Assembly: GCA_001599755.1 (NCBI GenBank)
Contig: BCHX01000001.1
Location: 2,046,001 to 2,110,000, forward strand
Direction of reading: 5' to 3'
DNA from: Gliomastix tumulicola
Taxonomy: Eukaryota; Ascomycota; Sordariomycetes; Hypocreales; Bionectriaceae
DNA: 64,000 nt
Positions 44,508-53,487 of this stretch are shown here, one piece after another. Below the pieces are notes generated by a model, which was given only the letters and a program-made list of their open reading frames with translations, searched no databases and was not told the DNA's origin. Every line of letters begins with the position of its first letter. Within the stretch, counting starts at the first letter, position 1. The position numbers and the translations under genes are program-made.

Positions 44508-45333
44508 CGATAATGAAAACGACAGCCAGAATATTCTCGATGAGGCAATGTGGTATGCCGCCCGAGGAGGGCATGAAGCTGTTGCTAAGCTTCTGCTCCG
44601 ACACGGTGCTAGTGTCAATGCGAGAGTTTCTGGTGGGGGAAGATCGACCGCATTATCGGCTGCCGTCCTGGACGGACACGAGGCCGTTGTGCGACTGCTG
44701 CTTTCGAGAGGCGCTGATACAGAGATGGCGAACGCTCATGGTTATACACCTCTGGTACTAGCCACCATTTTTGAGGATGGAGCTATGGTGATGAGGCTGC
44801 TGCAGGCCAATGCCGATGTTGATCGTGGAGGACCTCAAGGAAAAACGCCGTTACTTTTGGCTGTTGAAAGGGGATTCGAAGGTATCGTTAACCTGCTACT
44901 GCAGAGCAATGCTAAAGTCGACGCGGCAAGTGACAGGGGTGCAACACCACTTATGATTGCCATCGACAACCGAAATGAGCCTATAGTGAGAGCATTGCTC
45001 AAGAAGGGTGCGAATCCTAGCTTGACGGCCGAAGGTTGCAAGTCGCCGCTTCAAGAGGCATTTGCGATGCTTAGGTTTGGTATTGTCTTACTTCTGCTCA
45101 AGTATGGCGCTCCTGCTCGCGAGCTCTACGGAACTGATGGTGGGCTTCTATGGGAAGCTATTGATGATGGGGATGAAGACACGGTTAGAAGATTGCTCGA
45201 GACGGGCGAAGCCAATGTCAACTCGAGGCTGGAGAATCGCATGACCCCTTTGGTGCTTGCGAAATTGATTAGGAACGAGGCCATGGCAGAGCTGTTGATA
45301 TCCTTTGGAGCTAGAATAGGTCGCAGTAGGTAA
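41666..45333 (+). CDS. NOD-like receptor: PNP/UDP phosphorylase - NACHT - ankyrin repeats
   Basis: Fungal NLR with an N-terminal nucleoside-phosphorylase-type effector, a NACHT NTPase and an ankyrin sensor; related proteins act in non-self recognition or responses to other organisms. Exons 41666-42617 and 42698-45333 give 1195 aa. The PNP domain (about 8-315) starts YTAGWICALPIELAAAQVML and has VGIGGGVPAPG, GDVVLS and FEMEAAGL with VIRGICDYADSH. NACHT has Walker A ADPGCGKS (about 377-384) and Walker B LCVFDALDE (about 468-476), then an end segment LLHQTAREFL. An Asp-run (about 908-925) precedes roughly six or seven ankyrin repeats (about 930-1190). The intron (42618-42697) has a weak GTCGGT donor and a CTGAC branch close to its TAG; it restores frame exactly. 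If this intron is not used, the two halves are out of frame. The ankyrin repeats are divergent, unlike the near-identical repeats of hypervariable NLRs. Confidence 0.85.
44468..44515 (+). repeat. GAC-type microsatellite coding poly-Asp
   Basis: Mostly (GAC)n/(GAT) codons encoding an Asp/Asn run between the NACHT C-terminal part and the ankyrin repeats of the NLR. Likely length-variable. Confidence 0.85.
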
Positions 45334-45659
45334 GCGAGGTCCTTACTTTGGCAGGAAATATTTGGAGAGCTCGGAGGTTGAATACTACTACTTAGCACTT
45401 ACGTACTATAGGCAATTACCATGAGGGAGGCGTCCAAGTAGCCGTAATATCGGGACGATTAGACGGGTTGAACCGAACTGTCACGTGGGGGCTCCTCGTC
45501 TGCCCGAGGTAGAGGCCGGGGCTAACCGACCGCTATAATGAGCATCAGTCCAATTCCTACTCCGACTCCGCTGTCCGGGCATCATCCATTCCACCACCCC
45601 TCCGCCATTCGACGATTTCCTCTCTCCCCAACTGCTCGACAACTCTGCAGATCGTCTCA
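45334..45659. other. Intergenic between NLR gene and ETF-beta
   Basis: 326 bp: NLR 3' flank and the compact ETF-beta promoter with a pyrimidine-rich leader just before 45660. Confidence 0.5.
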
Positions 45660-46656
45660 ATGTCTGCGCTGCGAATCCTCGTCCCCGTCAAGCGGGTGAT
45701 TGACTATGCTGTACGCCGTCCTCGTCATACTCTTCTTCCCTCCTCCCCCCCCACCACCACTGCCACCCGAAAGACCATCCAATCCAATCCAACCCTGTGG
45801 CAAAAAAGACACAAGCAAACGCAACGAATTTGGCTGACTTTACTTCTCTCCAGGTCAAACCCCGCGTCAACAAGTCCCTCACGGGCGTCGAGACGGCCGG
45901 CGTCAAGCACTCGATGAACCCGTTCGACGAGCTCTCGGTCGAGGAATCCGTGCGCATCCGCGAGAAGAAGCGCGCGCCCGGCGGCGTCGAGGACATCTGC
46001 GTCATCTCCGCGGGGCCCACCAAGGCCCAGGACGTCCTGCGCACGGCCATGGCCATGGGCGCCGACCGCGCCATCCACGTCGAGGTCAAGGACGGCGAGC
46101 CCGAGCTCGAGCCCCTCGGCGTCGCCAAGCTGCTCAAGGCCGCGGCCGAGCGCGAGAAGAGCAACCTCGTCATCCTGGGCAAGCAGAGCATCGACGGGGA
46201 TGCGGGCCAGACGGGTCAGATGCTCGCGGCCCTGCTGGGCTGGCCGCAGGCGACGCAGGCGAGCAAGGTCGAGTTCGGCGAGGGGGACAGCGTGACGGTG
46301 ACGAAGGAGGTGGACGGCGGCGTCGAGACGGTCAAGGCGAAGCTGCCCCTCGTCGTGACGACGGATCTGCGGCTGAACGAGCCCCGGTACGCCAGCCTGC
46401 CGAATATCATGAAGGCCAAGAAGAAGAAGCTCGAGAAGCTGACGCTGAGCGACTTTGGCGTGGCCAACGACACGCGGTTGAAGGTCCTCAAGGTTACGGG
46501 TATGCTGCCCATCATCTCTACTTTTTTTTTTTTTTCCCTTTCCACACCTTGCTAACATGGGACTCACGTACAGAACCTCCGGCGCGACAGGGCGGCGGCA
46601 AGGTGGAGGATGTGGATGGCCTCATCGGCAAGCTCAAGGAGCTCGGTGCTCTCTAG
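45660..46656 (+). CDS. Electron transfer flavoprotein subunit beta
   Basis: Mitochondrial matrix ETF beta subunit, which with ETF-alpha carries electrons from acyl-CoA and other dehydrogenases to the respiratory chain. Exons 45660-45710, 45854-46499 and 46574-46656 give 259 aa, the family's usual length. It opens LRILVPVKRVIDYAVKPRVN. The conserved MNPFDELSVEESVRIREK, VISAGPTKAQDVLRTAMAMGADRAIHV and SNLVILGKQSIDGDAGQTGQMLAALLGW segments match ETF-beta, the last holding the family signature and AMP/FAD-contact region. The C-terminus (PNIMKAKKKKLEKL, then PPARQGGGKVEDVDGLIGKLKELG) is also standard. Intron 1 (143 nt) interrupts just after IDYA; intron 2 contains a run of 14 T. Like other ETF-betas it lacks a cleavable-looking long presequence. 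Confidence 0.95.
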
Positions 46657-47628
46657 ATGGCAAAACTCGAATGTATCAGTAATCTTGTGCTGTGGATATC
46701 CAAGAACGGCTATGACAATATTTTGATGCCTAGAAAAGAAAAACAAAATGAGCATGCTTACTTCAATGTGTACGCGATCACTGGGTTGACAAATTACGAG
46801 AGTCACTGTGCGAAGAAAAGAGAATTTCCTGTCCCAAGGGAGTCTTGTATTTATATATTTTTACTGTATTCAAAACCAGTGGACACCTCGACCCAGCAAG
46901 CATGTGCAGCCAGGAATTGGTAGCCACAAGGCTTTGTGCTTGGGGAGCTCCCCTTCTCATCGCCCTGCTGCCTCTGAAGTAGGCTGTATATATATATATA
47001 TAGCCCAGGCTCTGCAGAAAGCAGGCTCAGGGAACAAACCACGGCAGTGAATGTGATCTGCCGTGACCCCGAGAAGGAAGAGAAGGGGAGGCTTCAAATG
47101 CGAAAAGAAAAGAACAAGAGAGTCTATGTCGGCTCTCCGTCGCCCACCTCCGTGTCAATCACCTTCGTCCGTGGGCTGGGGTATCGTTGAGATATCATAT
47201 GCATAATAGTAAAAATGCCCTCCGATCCCGGCAAGTGCCGAGAAAGGAGCAAAGTTTTCGCTTTTTTGTCTTCGTCCGCCGCCGACGGGGGATGTTTTCT
47301 TCGTCCGAGTCCCGTCCTTTTTTGGTTGGTCGTGTCCAAGAATTATTTTGCTGTGACTCGTGTTTTCCGTTGGTGCACATATCTTCATCATCATGAAACC
47401 CAGCCGCTGAAACCCACACCATGCTGAAGAGTCCCAGTAAGAACTTTTTGTTGAAAAAGTCGGGCACTCTTTCGTGATCAAAACGCCAAATCAAATTCGA
47501 AGGATGGGTCGAAAATGCAATCAAATAGGTGAACTCAAGATCCGATAATAAAAATGGGCTGCTCAAATCGGCAGCAAATGCCTTCGGTAGTTCGACCCGA
47601 GGCATTGTTTGTGACAGTCGCTGACGAA
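46657..47628. other. Convergent 3' flanks of ETF-beta and MTHFR genes
   Basis: About 970 bp between stop codons on opposite strands, including a (TA)n run at 46986-47002. No gene is supported. Confidence 0.5.
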
Positions 47629-49500
47629 CTACGCAGCCAGGGCTGCGTTGGCAACAACGGGGACAGCGTGGTTTCCGTTAACGGCACTGACCTCGTTGTT
47701 GGTAGTTCTAGGCTCGAATGGAGAGGTGAGCTCTTTCCAGTCAAGCTCGAGTCCCTCGAAGATCTCAAACACCGTCTTGGAATCGTGGAAGTCGTTGTTA
47801 ACGATGTTGACCAAGTGCCACTCAGTCATAACGTCCTCGATGAGCCTTCGGCTGGGAGAACCGCTGTCGAAGCACTTGGCCCAGTCAACGCCGAGCTGGA
47901 AGGCTTCATCTCTCCAGGCAAGGAAGCTGATGCTCTCGACAATCGTGGGCTGAACGATCTCCTTACCCGGGAACACGCCCCAGGTCACAGCGTTGGGACC
48001 GTCGGTGGGAGCATTGGTATCGAGCTCTCCCTTCTTCGTGACGGCATAGTAGGTCAGGTCCGGGTGGTTTGCAATGCGACCAATCAGCTCGTTAAAGACC
48101 TTGGGGTGGACCAGGACTTCCAGGTATGATTTCTGGTAGACATAACCGTTAGAGGGACCCCAACCGTGGACCGGGTGCGACGACTTGACGCCGTCGACGG
48201 CCGGCTGCGAGTTGATGGTCAGAATACCCCGCTTGTTCAAGCTGACAAGGTCACCCCGGATGATATCAGCCTCGTTGGTCAGAGGTGATTCACTCCAAGG
48301 TAGCGAGTCGAGCTCGTTGTTGAGGTATCTGACAAAAATATCGGCAAGATCACGGAATGACTTGGGCTCTCCCCATTTCTTCCTGTTTGCTTCATTCGTC
48401 CCCGTCAAGCCCACACCGTATGCGTCGAGCTCTCCAAAGGCTGGCGACCGAGAGTCTCCCCAACGGCCGTTAGGGAACTCATCCCAGTCCTGCGTCCGGA
48501 GCACATAGGCCTTGGTGCGGTTCCGCCAGAAGATAGGTCGAACGTCCTCGTCACGACGCCCAAGGCCCTTGGAGGGCTTCCATGGCAAGGCGGGCTTGAG
48601 GGGACGGTCGGTAGACGGAGCCCAGCTCAACTCATCCAAGAGCATGCTGGTAGCTTGCGCAAGGTTCATGGTATAGAAATGCAGATGCCAGATGCCGTTG
48701 GCAAGGAGCTTGCGACACATATCGGCAACGAGGGTCTTTCCAATCTCCCTCACGGCGAGATCGTCATTCTTGACGGGCTCGAGCTTGTCCAGCCAGCTCT
48801 GGGGGATCTTGGCCTGCATGTGGTTTGCTCTCCGGAGGAAGCTGGCATATGTGGCGACGGGCATGATACCGGGCAGAATGGGGATTGTAATACCACGCTC
48901 GCGCACCCGACCAACCCAGCGGATAAAGTTGTCGGCATCGTAAAACATCTGTGTGACGATGAAGGAGGCACCCTCATCAACCTTTTCCTTGAGATGGTCC
49001 AGAAGCAGGTCCTCGTCCTTGTTGTCGTCACAGCCTTCCGGGTAGCCAGCCACACCGATACTAAAGTGGTTGCCGTAGACCTTGCGGATGTGCCTCACCA
49101 AGTCACGAGCATACTGGAAGCCACCCTCGGTGGCTGTCCAATTCTCCTGGTCCCGGGGCGGGTCTCCTCGGAGAGCGAGAATATTTGTGCAACCGGCCTT
49201 GTACGCATTGTCGAGGGCACTGTTGACCTTCTCCAGGCCCATGTCGGTGCATGTAAGGTGCATGCAAGTCTCTAGGCCGTACACTGCCTGGGCCTGCGTC
49301 ACCATCTCACAAGTGAGCTCTGCAATCCTGCCACCAGCACCCCAGGTAATGTCGATGAACTTGGGACCCAAGTTGTACATGCGGTCCATGCGGTCGTAGA
49401 GGTTCTGGACACCCTGGGCGGTCTTCGGGGGGAAGTACTCGAAAGAGAAGGACGGCTGGCCGGTCCCTTGGGACTCGGCGAGCATCTCGCTGATATGCAT
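47629..49500 (-). CDS. Methylenetetrahydrofolate reductase (Met13-type)
   Basis: Reduces 5,10-methylene-THF to 5-methyl-THF with NAD(P)H and FAD, supplying methyl groups for methionine synthesis. Single exon, 623 aa, full length for the eukaryotic two-domain enzyme. The N-terminal TIM barrel has FSFEYFPPKT (with the catalytic Glu), FIDITWGAGG, MHLTCTDM, NILALRGDPPRDQ and FIVTQMFYDADNFIRWV. The C-terminal regulatory domain includes RPIFWRNRTKAYVLRTQDWDEFPNGRWGDSRSPAFGELDAYGVG and later GWGPSNGYVYQKSYLEVLV, as in Met13/MTHFR forms that respond to S-adenosylmethionine. ATG 49500 is the first in frame. A likely 5'-UTR intron lies at 49675-49749. It is divergent from the arginine-pathway gene, about 1.2 kb away. 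Confidence 0.95.
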   Translation of the reverse strand: MHISEMLAESQGTGQPSFSFEYFPPKTAQGVQNLYDRMDRMYNLGPKFIDITWGAGGRIAELTCEMVTQAQAVYGLETCMHLTCTDMGLEKVNSALDNAYKAGCTNILALRGDPPRDQENWTATEGGFQYARDLVRHIRKVYGNHFSIGVAGYPEGCDDNKDEDLLLDHLKEKVDEGASFIVTQMFYDADNFIRWVGRVRERGITIPILPGIMPVATYASFLRRANHMQAKIPQSWLDKLEPVKNDDLAVREIGKTLVADMCRKLLANGIWHLHFYTMNLAQATSMLLDELSWAPSTDRPLKPALPWKPSKGLGRRDEDVRPIFWRNRTKAYVLRTQDWDEFPNGRWGDSRSPAFGELDAYGVGLTGTNEANRKKWGEPKSFRDLADIFVRYLNNELDSLPWSESPLTNEADIIRGDLVSLNKRGILTINSQPAVDGVKSSHPVHGWGPSNGYVYQKSYLEVLVHPKVFNELIGRIANHPDLTYYAVTKKGELDTNAPTDGPNAVTWGVFPGKEIVQPTIVESISFLAWRDEAFQLGVDWAKCFDSGSPSRRLIEDVMTEWHLVNIVNNDFHDSKTVFEIFEGLELDWKELTSPFEPRTTNNEVSAVNGNHAVPVVANAALAA

Positions 49501-50749
49501 CTTGAGAGAGTTCGTCTAGCAAAGAGGTTCGGGAGATAGGTGAGGGGAGGAGGGGAGAGGGGTCGAGATCAGCCGTCTGTCGAAGGCGGCATATAGGAGG
49601 TAGTAATTGGTGTCGCCGTGGTTCACTCTGGTCGAACAGACACAATTGGCAACAGAGGAAGTAGATTAAGGGCCCTATAACAGCAAGTTAGCTCGACAAT
49701 TCGACTCCTGTCAACGACCAATTGAGTGTTAGGCTAGGATTGTTCGTACCTGAGGAAAAGCGGGATGGGGAGGAGCAAGAAGAAGAGAAGGAGTGTATAT
49801 GAGTAGCTGCTTATATAGGAGGTGACGAGAGGTGCGCAAGCCGAGGATCTAGGGGTTTTGGCACACAATCATGCAGCTCGGAACGGGATGTAGGCGTGAC
49901 AGTGTCGTAGAACGGCGCCCTCCTCCTCAGTGCAAACGGTGAAGATCGGTCAAGATGGGCGTTGGAGGAGGGGAGAAGGTTGCAGTGGAAAATGTCCTAC
50001 TGAACAATGCACTCGTAATGTGGGGTGGACCCTCCAAAAAATTAATGTCCCGCCAGTTGATCCAGGGAAGGAACCTCAGGGATTGCCCCACCATCGCCGA
50101 CTACGGAAGACCTTGCAGAAAGGATCCAATGCTTGGGTGTCAAACCTGCGGTGAGGTCACTAGAGACTAGCGGGCGGCGGAGAAATTTTGCACGGGCTAC
50201 CTTACAGCAGCAGCAGATAGAGTTGGCCATTGGGTCATCATGATCCTGGCGCCGTGGCATTGGCGGCGTTGGTGATATTCAGGGACAACGTTGTTCGTCC
50301 TACGGGATGCCACGTAGAGATACAGGCACAATGCTAATGACAGCAGCCATGACAAACAATGACAAGCAGCACCGGCATCGAGGTCCGTGTCCGTCGAGAA
50401 TGACGATTGACAGCCGGAGCAGGTGGGGGCCAATAGGAGCCCGAGAATTTCAACGCTTTGTCAACAGCGCGACCTTGTAACAAGGCCTCACCGCTGTTAG
50501 CAGCTTATCTCGCTCTTATCAGTGGATGCCCAGCCCCCGCTAGCTCCCTGAAGCAGACTCTTTTCCCCTTGAACCTCCCACCTCCGATCTCTCTCCTTCT
50601 GACTCTTTTTGTTCTCTTCCACCAAATAATCCCGAGCAAGTCAACACCTCCAGATCCCAACTGCATCCAGCCTCTCACAGCGCCTCGTGCCCTGTAGTCC
50701 TGCGACATCTCTTCTTCATTTTGAACCCGGTCTCCTCACATCCGCCCTT
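49501..50749. other. Divergent region between MTHFR and cpa1 leader
   Basis: About 1.25 kb containing both promoters. A predicted 5'-UTR intron of the MTHFR transcript is given separately. The right end (50560-50749) is pyrimidine-rich and leads into the attenuator uORF. No other gene is seen. Confidence 0.5.
49675..49749 (-). other. Predicted 5'-UTR intron of the MTHFR gene
   Basis: Reading on the minus strand, CTCAG is followed by donor GTACGA, and 60 nt later by GCTAAC and acceptor TATAG (75 nt in all). It lies 175-249 nt upstream of the ATG. Signals match the coding introns of this window. Confidence 0.5.
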
Positions 50750-51178
50750 ATGAACGGGCGCCCGTCAGTCTTCACTTCCCAGGTAAGAAATGCCCTTGAC
50801 TCGCTGTGAGATCATGGCGACGGACCGCTACCCCCACTACACAAACTTTGGCTGCGCTCTTCCCTCCAGCCAGCTCAGCCCAATGGGCGTTTCTGGCGTC
50901 TGGAAAACGGCTGCACTCCTGTCTCGAGCTCGAGCTCCGACTCATGAAGCCCTCCGCGTTGTTTCTGCACGTTGTCCGCGCTAATTGGACATGACTAACC
51001 GCGTCTTAGGATTATCTCTCTGGTTCGTGAGACCCTCACCCGCTCACCGCTTTCGGGCCCCTGCTAAATTCGTTGAGCGGGCACCCCAATATAACTCTAA
51101 TGTCTACCATCCCGCACATGCACTAACATGTTCTTGCCTCTATCTACAGACCATCTCTGGAGGTCTCTTTCCTCTTAG
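50750..51178 (+). CDS. uORF: arginine attenuator peptide (AAP)
   Basis: 24-codon upstream ORF of the carbamoyl-phosphate synthase gene, known in Neurospora arg-2 to stall ribosomes when arginine is plentiful. Here it is reassembled from three exons: 50750-50782 (MNGRPSVFTSQ), 51010-51022 (DYLS plus one base) and 51150-51178 (completing Asp, then HLWRSLSS and TAG). All key residues of the known peptide, including the Asp at position 12 and the HLWR segment, are present; it differs from the Neurospora peptide only at the last few residues. Intron donors are GTAAGA and GTTCGT, acceptors TTAG and ACAG, with CTAAC branches. The uORF start context has C at -3 (weak) whereas the main ATG has A at -3 (CCACC), consistent with leaky scanning. 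The uORF stop lies 87 nt before the main ATG. Confidence 0.93.
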
Positions 51179-51265
51179 GGGTCAATTGCAGCTATCCAGA
51201 CTATTTAACCCCTCCGTTCGAACCAACAACCCCAAGCCAATCACCAGTGCCGCACATCAGCCACC

Positions 51266-52704
51266 ATGATGTTCACTCGACTGGCTTTCAGCTACGCCAA
51301 ACCCACGGCCCGCCCTGCCGTGTCGGCTCCAGGCCGAATCACTCTTCAGGTCCGAGCCATGTCCGGCCAGACTCTGACTGGTGGAAGCAAGGGCAGGAAG
51401 ATGCCCTTCACTGCCAGGGCTACCCCAGCTGTCTCCTCGCTCCCCGCAACCTTGACCATCCGAGTAGGTTGACTCATACATGAATTTTTGAACGTTACGG
51501 TTCCTAACAAGACCCTCTCCAGGATGGTCCTATCTTCCAGGGCAAGGCTTTCGGTGCCAACGCCAACATCTCCGGAGAGGCTGTCTTCACCACCTCCCTC
51601 GTCGGCTACCCCGAGTCCATGACCGACCCTTCCTACCGAGGCCAGATTCTCGTCTTCACTCAGCCTCTGATTGGAAACTACGGTGTCCCCTCGAACGAGC
51701 GTGACCAGTGGAACCTCCTCAAATACTTCGAGTCGCCGCACATCCAGTGTGCTGGGGTTGTGGTCTCCGATGTCGCCATCAACTACAGCCATTGGACTGC
51801 CGTCGAGAGTCTGGGCGAGTGGTGCGCCCGTGAGGGTGTCCCCGCCATCTCTGGCGTCGATACCCGTGCCATTGTCACCTACCTCCGAGAGCAGGGTTCC
51901 TCCCTCGCTAGGATCTCCATTGGTGATGAGTACGATGCCGACGAGGATGAGAGCTTCATCGACCCTGGTCAGATCAACCTGGTGAAGCGTGTCAGCACCA
52001 AGGCTCCCTTCGTGGTTGAGTCTCCCGGCGCTGCCTTCCACGTCGCTCTGCTCGACTGCGGTGTCAAGGAGAATATCCTTCGAAGCCTGGTCAGCCGCGG
52101 TGCTTCCGTCACCGTCTTCCCCTACGACTACCCCATCCACAAGGTGGCTCAGCACTACGATGGTGTCTTCATCTCCAACGGACCCGGTGACCCGACTCAC
52201 TGCCAGGAGACTGTCTACAACCTCGCCCGCCTCATGGAGACGTCGTCCATCCCCATCATGGGCATCTGCCTCGGCCACCAGCTGCTCGCCCTGGCCGTCG
52301 GTGCCCGCACCATCAAGCTCAAGTACGGAAACCGGGCGCACAACATCCCTGCTCTCGACTTGACCACGGGCCAGTGCCACATCACCAGCCAGAACCACGG
52401 CTACGCTGTCGACTCCAGCACCCTCCCCAGCGAGTTCAAGGAGTACTTCGTCAACCTCAACGACGGCAGCAACGAGGGCATGATGCACAAGACCCGCCCC
52501 ATCTTCTCGACCCAGTTCCACCCCGAGGCCAAGGGCGGCCCCATGGACAGCTCCTACCTCTTCGAGAAGTACCTCCAGAACGTCCAGCTCGCCAAGGAGA
52601 GCCAGACTGTGTACAAGGACAACAGGCCCACCCAGTTCCTTCTCGACATTCTCAGCAAGGAGCGTGTTGGTGTTGAGCCCTCGCCGCTGGCTGCTGCCGC
52701 TTGA
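51266..52704 (+). CDS. cpa1: Arginine-specific carbamoyl-phosphate synthase, small (glutaminase) subunit
   Basis: Hydrolyses glutamine and passes ammonia to the large subunit to make carbamoyl phosphate for arginine synthesis; mitochondrial in filamentous fungi. Exons 51266-51463 and 51523-52704 give 459 aa. The first 30-odd residues are basic and hydroxylated without acidic residues ([17 protein letters not shown]), a matrix-targeting presequence. The small-chain domain starts [22 protein letters not shown]. The class-I amidotransferase triad is present: Cys315 in [12 protein letters not shown], His399 and Glu401 in STQFHPEA. The ortholog is Neurospora arg-2 (453 aa) and yeast CPA1. Translation is expected to be controlled by the attenuator peptide upstream. 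The first coding intron (51464-51522) contains a palindromic TGACTCA. Confidence 0.96.
51470..51476. promoter_or_regulatory. TGACTCA, Gcn4/Cpc1-type site in cpa1 intron
   Basis: Perfect palindromic bZIP site for the general amino-acid control activator (Gcn4 in yeast, Cpc1 in moulds), six bases into the first coding intron of cpa1. The heptamer is expected a handful of times by chance in 64 kb, and does occur elsewhere here, but its place in an arginine gene makes it plausible. Confidence 0.45.
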
Positions 52705-53487
52705 GGGAGGTTGTAGGAATGGAGATTTGTTGGTGATGTTGGAATGCAAAAAAAAAATGAAATGGAACTCTAGCTTGTCTTTGCTATCAAAAATAAATGA
52801 CCTTGTTTTGATGAAGCCTGCCTTTCTCCATGTCCTGACATGGCGATTTCTCACAGGAATGAGGTGTTAGAATGAGTAAAACCCCCATGGGGATGAAAGA
52901 ATGCACACTTGAATCTGAGTGCTTCGTTGTCTTTGACGTGTGTCTCCTCCAGATTTGCCCTACATGCATGCTCGCGTGAGCAGTTTCCCTTTGCGGTCCT
53001 CCCAGATCCATTAAGAAAAAGGCCCTGCCGAAACCTCCAGGCCCAGACCACAAACCACAAACCACATCTCGTAAACCTAGGTAGTTTTCCTATCCCTTGA
53101 CCACGTGTGTCATATCCTTGGTAAATACGACTCCGAACGCCTGGTATCGTCAAAGAAAGATCAGGAAAGAAAAGTATCCGAAAATCAAAGCATCGTAGAA
53201 CCGCCGATAATCCCCCCCTTGCTAACCCTTGAAGTATCCCCTATTCCTTCGCTTGCCTCTGTGAGACAAGACCTGTTCGTGAAGATGCTAGTCTTGCCCC
53301 GCGGCGGCTTGCTGAAGAGTTTGCCGTCAAATGGATAAATCTCAACCTGCCCTTCGCACCAGCTTGGGTTCGTAAAATCTAAGCCATCAATATCCCCTAC
53401 CGCCACCAGATACCTTGCCCGTCGAATGTCAAGCCAGCGATCAGAAGGGCAGTGAAAGATTCCACACAAGCAGGCCGCAGGAATCTT
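52705..53487. other. Convergent 3' flanks of cpa1 and the Acinus-like gene
   Basis: About 780 bp between opposing stop codons; a run of nine A at about 52749. No gene supported. Confidence 0.5.

Noticed and set aside
49930..50170. Overlapping small plus-strand frames of 71-74 codons between MTHFR and cpa1
   Set aside because: No family features, no splice structure; located in the divergent promoter region.
51346..52854. 502-codon open frame on the minus strand
   Set aside because: Exactly antisense to cpa1. Codon bias with few A/T third positions on the coding strand keeps the opposite frame open; the translated product has no family features.
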